Of a stretch of 24,359 nt of DNA, positions 19,358 to 24,359 are shown piece after piece. Within the stretch, counting starts at the first letter, position 1, and every line of letters starts with the position of its first letter. A program made the translations under genes and the position numbers. A model generated the notes under the pieces. It had not been told where the DNA came from. It made no database searches and saw only the letters and a program-made list of their open reading frames with translations. Source of the stretch: Neelides folsomi (Eukaryota; Arthropoda; Collembola; Neelipleona; Neelidae). The DNA lies in assembly GCA_034687125.1 (NCBI GenBank), contig JAQGBZ010000633.1, positions 1 through 24,359 of the forward strand. The letters are read 5' to 3'.

Positions 19358-19432
19358 TTTTAGGGTAATTTCGGAATCTTGTCGGAAACTGAGAAAAACT
19401 TTAAAAACTCATTCTTCGGTCGTTTTACGATT
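19358..19432 (-). repeat. Right terminal inverted repeat
   Basis: Reverse complement of the left arm: 30 bases perfect, then a diverged inner part including GAGTTT/CTCAGTTT and CCTAAAAT blocks. Confidence 0.85.
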
Positions 19433-21420
19433 CAATTAAGTTTTTGGAGGAAATTTCGAATTTAAAGCATGTTTTGAATAAATTGGAAATTAAAAGGAAA
19501 TTAAGAGGATTAAAGATGATTATATAGGTTTTTTGTTAATAATGTAAAGGGAAATTCCCGGTAAAATTTAAATTGTGAGTGAGAATGTTGATTTGTCGGG
19601 TTTTGTTAAAAATTGGGTTTTCGCGTGTGTGAGAGTTTTGTCTCTTTGGAGTTGGCTGTTGGTTTTGGTCGTAAATCAGGTTTGGGGAGGACACGCAAAA
19701 AGTCGATCGGAACTCAGGAGCTCAACTTCCCAATCACTCCGCATTGAAACCAGGGAATTCTTCTTCTTGTCTCTTCCACTTCGACTCCCTCATTTGAATT
19801 TTAAAACACGCTGCTAAACAACCCGAACTTTACAAACCTCATTTCACATTGAACTTCTTCACAACACCTTGAAATTACTTGAGCTCAAACTCACCATCAA
19901 TTTCAAACCTTTTGAAACCAAATCCAAAGTCTTCGCAATAAATAGCTCTTTTATCACTTTTAACCGCTAAAATATTCAAATTCATTTCTGCTAAACTCCA
20001 ATCCTTTATTCTTATGAATCTAATACATAAAGAATTATATTTAATACAACACTAACGCGATTTTAAACGCAAGGTTTTAAATATTTAAAACCGAGGTTTC
20101 AAATTGGATAAAAGTCATGAACATTTCCTGATGAAATTGAGAGTGTAAAAAATGGAGTGGATGGACGCATGTGGAATTATCATTTTGGAATGGTTTATAA
20201 TAAGAAAATGAACTATAAAAGCGGTCTTTGATTAAATTATAGTTCTCATGTGCATCGTTGAATTAAACATATAGACAAAGATTTTGGGTAATTCATAAAT
20301 CTATATCAAAATATAAGGAATAGATATAATATACATACTGTATAAGTAGATGTATGTAGTAGTGTGTAGTAATAAAGTAAGGATAAATATATGAAAAATA
20401 TGCATCAAAATATTTGTATATGGTGTGTGTATGAAGTGGAGGATAGGATGTAGTGGACGTATTTGTAAGGTTAATAAGGGATGAATAACGGGGCGTGTAT
20501 TGGAGGAGATGAGAGATAAATATGAAACCACGAGTTTGTGTAATTAGGGTGAATGCAAATACGTGGATTGTGCCGGAGAGGCTTCTTTGCATAACAAGGA
20601 GGTTTTGGATGTAATCATCCAAATATCATTATTATGATTACCCAAACTCGTTATCATCGATACTCCGCCACACAGGGAGACCAAAGGAGTAATAAAGACG
20701 TCCCAGCCCTCACCTTAAACATCAAATACAACCATTTACCTTCAACCGCCTTTCAACATCATTCATTCAATTTAATACAAATCTTCAATTCAAACGAACA
20801 ATTCATCCCAAATCATCCAACTCACATTCAAATCATTCAAATTCAATATAGGAATTATTTAATTTGAGGTATTATTTCATTTGAATATTCCCACCCAGGG
20901 GTATTATTTAGTAACCATGGCATTAAACATAAAATATTTGATTTTCTTTTATACGGTTGATACTGAAGTCTGAAGACTAAAATTTATTATATTTTGTTAT
21001 ATTGTATTTGATATTGTATCAAGTAGCAGCTTGTTAAGTTTCTTAGCACCTGTTCTCAATTTCTCAACATTTTTTTGTGAAAAAGCAAATAAAAATGTTT
21101 AAAGGAAGCTTTTAATTTGGATCTTTGGGGTTCCAGCAGATTCGAAATGAAGGGTGAAAATTGAAGGCAAGAAAAAAGGGAAATGTGGAAGAGGAAAAGT
21201 TGTTCTTTTTATTTCCTTGAAGAATCTTGGAGAAATTTCTCTTGTACTTTTGTGTTGTTGTAAAGGAGGTCCGCCGGACACGTCATAAAAATCCCACAAT
21301 AAAAATTCCGGGTGAGCTGAAGAACCACGAACACAATTATTTTTATTGGTCGAATGAAACCTCGTTTCATTAACAAGGTTTTCCTCCACTATATCTCCCA
21401 CAACGACCGACGTCTAGAAG
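19433..21420. other. Intergenic DNA with three skew islands
   Basis: Switch points lie near 19715 (GGTTTGGGGAGG left, CAACTTCCCAATCACTCC right), 20610 (GGAGGATAGGATG left, CAAACTCG and CCCAGCCCTCACC right) and 21280 (GGAAATGTGGAAGAGG left, right half weaker). A GTAACCATGGCA X-box-like site sits at 20911-20922. No gene is seen. Confidence 0.55.
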
Positions 21421-21423
21421 AGT

Positions 21424-21693
21424 CTATATACTGCTTTCAACATTTCCTTCTTAACATTTCCATATAGAAGCTATAAACTGCCCATCTCCATAGATTGACT
21501 ATATACTGCCCTAAACATCTTATTAGCATTATACAATATTCATGCTCTTGATATATTTTATTCCTATATAAGCAAATTCAGTCCAGGATTTAATCCTTTA
21601 CAAAGTTACTGACTATATAGAGCAATAGGTGCAGTATATAAGTAGATAATATAGACGCAGTATATAGTTGGATTATAAAGACGCAGTATATAG
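21424..21693. repeat. Inverted array: CTATA(T/A)ACTGC x3 facing GCAGTATATA(G) x3
   Basis: Forward copies lie at 21424-21434, 21471-21481 (CTATAAACTGC) and 21499-21509. Reverse-complement copies lie at 21631-21640 (GCAGTATATA), 21657-21667 and 21683-21693. GACTATATAG/AGTCTATAT words extend the similarity. The two halves could pair as a long imperfect hairpin with a loop of about 120 bases. Confidence 0.85.
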
Positions 21694-22185
21694 AGCGATG
21701 TTAAGTAGAATACTTTTTAGAGGATTTATATGAGGGAGAGATTTGATGTTTAGTTTTTTTGTATTGTCTTTAGTGTGGTTGTTTTTAAGGGTCCCCCGTC
21801 CCTTGTTGTAAATGATGATGAGGGTGACCACCCCGTTGAGGGCAGGCGAAGAAAAAATTGTCGCCTTGGCCAGGTCGAGTCGGAACAGGTTTTCCCCCTT
21901 TTGTCCCCCCATTTATTAACATTCACACTAATACTTCGATACGAAGACGATTCATCTCTTTCGAGACTTCGAGACCCTTCGACCACTCTTGACAACGTCA
22001 CATTAAACCTCCACAATTAATGGATGCCCTTCCAATACCTTCGAATTCCTCACAGCCACTATCCGAATACACGCCTTCTGGAGAACTCAAAAACAACAAA
22101 CACAATTATTTCAACTCCCAATTTCTATCAATCAACTTTAGGAATTTTTAGTTGTACCAAAGACTATCGAAACTAATTCAGCCCA
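21694..22185. other. Skew island near 21860
   Basis: The left half (GATGATGAGGGTGACC, GTTGAGGGCAGGCGAAG) gives way to a C-rich right half (TTTTCCCCCTTTTGTCCCCCC, CGAGACCCTTCGACCACTC). Frames are open on both strands but are not recognised. Confidence 0.55.
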
Positions 22186-22447
22186 GACATGGAAACCATT
22201 TTGGTAGCCATGGAAGCCAAAAAGTAGCATTTTATTAACCATGGAAACTAAAAGGGATTTATTAACCGTGGAAACTAAAGAGTATTTTAATAGCCATGGA
22301 AACTAAAAGGCCTTTTAGTAACTAAATCAAGTTCTAGTAACCATGGAAATGAATTGGAAACTATTTTGGTAACTATGGAAATGAATGAGAAAGGATCTTG
22401 GTAACTATGGAAATTAATAAGAAATCATTTTGGCACCCATGGCAACG
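22186..22447. repeat. Array of nine (T)A(A/G)CCATGGAAAC X-box-like motifs
   Basis: Motifs occur near 22187, 22205 (TAGCCATGGAAGCC), 22236 (TAACCATGGAAACT), 22264 (TAACCGTGGAAACT), 22291 (TAGCCATGGAAACT), 22337 (GTAACCATGGAAAT), 22368 and 22400 (both GTAACTATGGAAAT) and 22434 (CACCCATGGCAACG). Spacing is 18-46 bp, with TAAAAGG- or TTTTGGT-like spacers. The core matches the RFX X-box (RCCATGGNAAC) in several copies. The spacers also repeat, so the array grew as a minisatellite. The function is inferred only from the motif. Confidence 0.85.
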
Positions 22448-24359
22448 TAATTGAATATTTAAATCCAATACGGTAAATTAAAATTGAATGTGGATTGAAG
22501 AGATTGAGCGTGTTAATTGAATAAAAGAGCTTAAGTTGTGAAAGTGGTAAGAGAGGTTTAATGGACCGAGGGGGATAATTGACGTGTTAAAAAGAAATTA
22601 AAATTTATCTTAAGGGCGCGGTTTTTTAAAATGTTATGCCACTGGTGGTAATATATGTAGATTAGCTTTAATGTCCGTACAATGGTCGTTGTGTGATAAG
22701 ACGATTCCCAATCCACGCTCAACGTATTTGTACCTTCAGATAAGAGAATGAATTAACAATTAAAGATCCCTTGAGGTATTGAAGATAAAACAACACAACC
22801 TTTTTTACTCATCAATGAACTTTTCCATAGCGACTCATTCACATTAACCCAAACACCATAGCAACAGCTAATATAAAATTTTAACCCTATTTATTTCCAT
22901 GGAAACAAAATAACGTTATATTCCATCATATTCTCTATTTACAGATATCTTCTCTAGTTACAAGAAAGGGATTTTGAAAGTGTATCTTAAAATATAAGTA
23001 AAAAGTGTATGTTAAAGTAAGGTGAATCTCCATGGTTCCTTTTCCCAACATTGTTTCTGTCCCCCTGTGTGAGTGTCATAGTCTTTAACTGTCTTTGTGA
23101 GAAAACAAGGTAGGAGATAAAGGCTATCTCTCCCGTGTCTTTTCTCTGTCTTTTTATATGTCTCTTCTGTGTCTCTTCTGTGTCTTTCTCTGTGAGTCCT
23201 TCAGTGAGTGAGTTAATTGAACGGAGGGTTTTAAGGGTCGGGCAAAAGAACGTAATGAATCAAAAGGGCCGGGTTGGATGTCTGAGGGATTTATGGAAGG
23301 ATGTTGAGCTTTTTTCGTCCTCTATCAGAAGGGAGAATCAGTTGACCCAATTGAAGGGGACAACTCCCTTGGCCCAGCCCTTAATCAACTCCACAAGTCT
23401 TAAATGAAATCTTCCTATTCTTTATATACACAAATTTTATATACAAATCTTCATCTTAAAACCCTCATCAAATCCTCATCTTAAAGCTTGTCTTAAAACT
23501 GTAAATAAACCCCTGATTGTTAAATGAAGCTATATAGTGTTTAAAAGATAAGATGCTAAATAATGATGTGATATAAAGGCGCGGATGTTCAAATGTTCCA
23601 ATCAAGTCAACTGATATGAAATTGAGTTGAATGGATAAGATATTTAAAGGTGGGGGGAAGAGGATGTTTTTTGAAAGGAGTTAAATGAAGGGCTGATGTT
23701 TAATTGGACCATCGATCAAATGAGTTTGAGGAACAATGGCCTGCACCCACCTTCATCCTAATTACCGTCCCAAGACATCTTGTCATAGTCTCCGCTTTCT
23801 CCTTTCAATTACCTATTGTCAATCACACTCCTCGTTCACTCGGTTCATTCAGTTCATTTATTTCAACAATGGGGATTTGGAAAAGACTAACAATGACTAA
23901 CAGCCTTCATTGTCTTCTTTACACTTCTCATTCGAGTCATTGGAGACTATTAGAATTAATGGAATAAATGGCTATGGAATACGTTGGAAAACAAGGTGTG
24001 TAATTAGATCTACTTTTTTATCATGACTATTAATTGCTTATTTTATAGAACCTCGCTCTCTCAATGGTCTAATCATACAATGTTGGATAAACCATAATTT
24101 TTAAATTGCAATTTTTAACTTTAAGGCTAATGTAATTAATTTAAATTTAAATTTCTATTTTGTATGCTAAATGTCATTAATGTTAATTTTATAGTTAGTT
24201 TGTTATAATAGTTAGTTATACAGGATGATTCGTTAACGTTTGAATACTATTTATTAATTATTTTATAGCTAAAATCAGCATAAATATTCCAATTAGCGAT
24301 ATTTCTTTGCTAATATACCTTTTATGGTTAAAATCAAAATATAGTTTTGTTTAAAATTA
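22448..24359. other. Intergenic DNA to window end: skew islands, two X-box-like sites, no gene seen
   Basis: 22480-22900 is a weak island. CACCATAGCAAC (22854-22865) and TTTCCATGGAAAC (22894-22906) are isolated X-box-like sites. Island 22980-23420 has a (T)GTCT-rich stretch at 23137-23190 and then GGGTCGGGCAAAAG to CTTGGCCCAGCCC, switching near 23340. Island 23560-23850 runs from AGGTGGGGGGAAGAGGATG to CACCCACC, switching near 23740. 23990-24359 is AT-rich with AGCTAAAATCAGC at about 24268, similar to a word in the 12127 array. Confidence 0.55.

Larger units (their letters stand above)
18764..19432. mobile_element. 669 bp inverted-repeat element with a small ORF (possible non-autonomous DNA transposon)
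   Basis: A 30 bp perfect inverted repeat (18764-18793 and 19403-19432, starting AATCGTAAAACGACCGAAGA) continues imperfectly to about 75 bp on each side: GAGTTTCCGG on the left against GAGTTTCCGA-like sequence when the right end is reversed. The interior is AT-rich and holds one intact 90-codon frame on the - strand. CAATT occurs next to the right end (19433) and at 18750-18754, 9 bp outside the perfect left repeat, so a 5 bp target duplication is possible but not clean. The superfamily is not recognised from the ends. A fold-back repeat of other origin cannot be excluded. Confidence 0.7.

Noticed and set aside
21099..21401. 100-codon open frame on the - strand.
   Set aside because: It begins with GTG, lies across a skew island and matches no family I recognise.
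1..24359. Apparent recurrence of TGAGC/GCTCA (often GAGCTC) near island centres.
   Set aside because: A rough count of about 25 matches the roughly 24 expected on both strands at this base composition. Concentration in GC-richer islands is expected.

Overview
The window is AT-rich animal nuclear DNA. It carries the 3' part of one recognisable gene on the + strand, a GATA1/2/3-class zinc-finger transcription factor. The case rests on spliced exons with GT/AG borders, kilobase-scale introns, many short minisatellites, and a C-terminal GATA finger with the [13 protein letters not shown] start and [17 protein letters not shown] tail typical of the metazoan GATA1/2/3 (not 4/5/6) group. The species cannot be named; a non-vertebrate animal is likely because the C-terminal tail is unlike vertebrate GATA1-3 and is split by an extra intron.

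Layout. 1-5434 is intron upstream of the C-finger exon; no N-terminal finger exon was found, so it should lie outside the window. 5435-5560 is the C-finger exon (126 nt). 5561-12518 is a 6,958 nt intron. 12519-12691 encodes the basic tail of the finger. 12692-13005 is a 314 nt intron. 13006-13195 encodes a Gly/Met/Ser/His-rich C-terminus and a stop; a further splice to a tiny exon at 13352-13378 is possible. 13196-24359 is 3' UTR and intergenic DNA with no recognised gene. The exception is a 669 bp element at 18764-19432 with 30 bp perfect terminal inverted repeats and one 90-codon open frame on the - strand.

The non-coding DNA is not featureless. AT-rich valleys, several of them short-period minisatellites (often 17-21 bp units), alternate with roughly thirty less AT-rich islands of 200-600 bp. 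Nearly every island shows the same strand signature: the left half is G-rich (often G+T) and the right half is C-rich (often A+C), with an abrupt switch in the middle. The signature is unchanged by reverse complementation. It also explains most of the long spurious open frames.

Two arrays (11372-11496 and 22186-22447) are built around repeated RFX X-box-like palindromes of the form GTTACCATGGCAAC. Other arrays carry GATA/octamer-like, GATTATC or TTGGCGGGG cores. The most interesting non-standard signals are the dyad skew islands, the X-box arrays and the inverted-repeat element with its unrecognised small protein.
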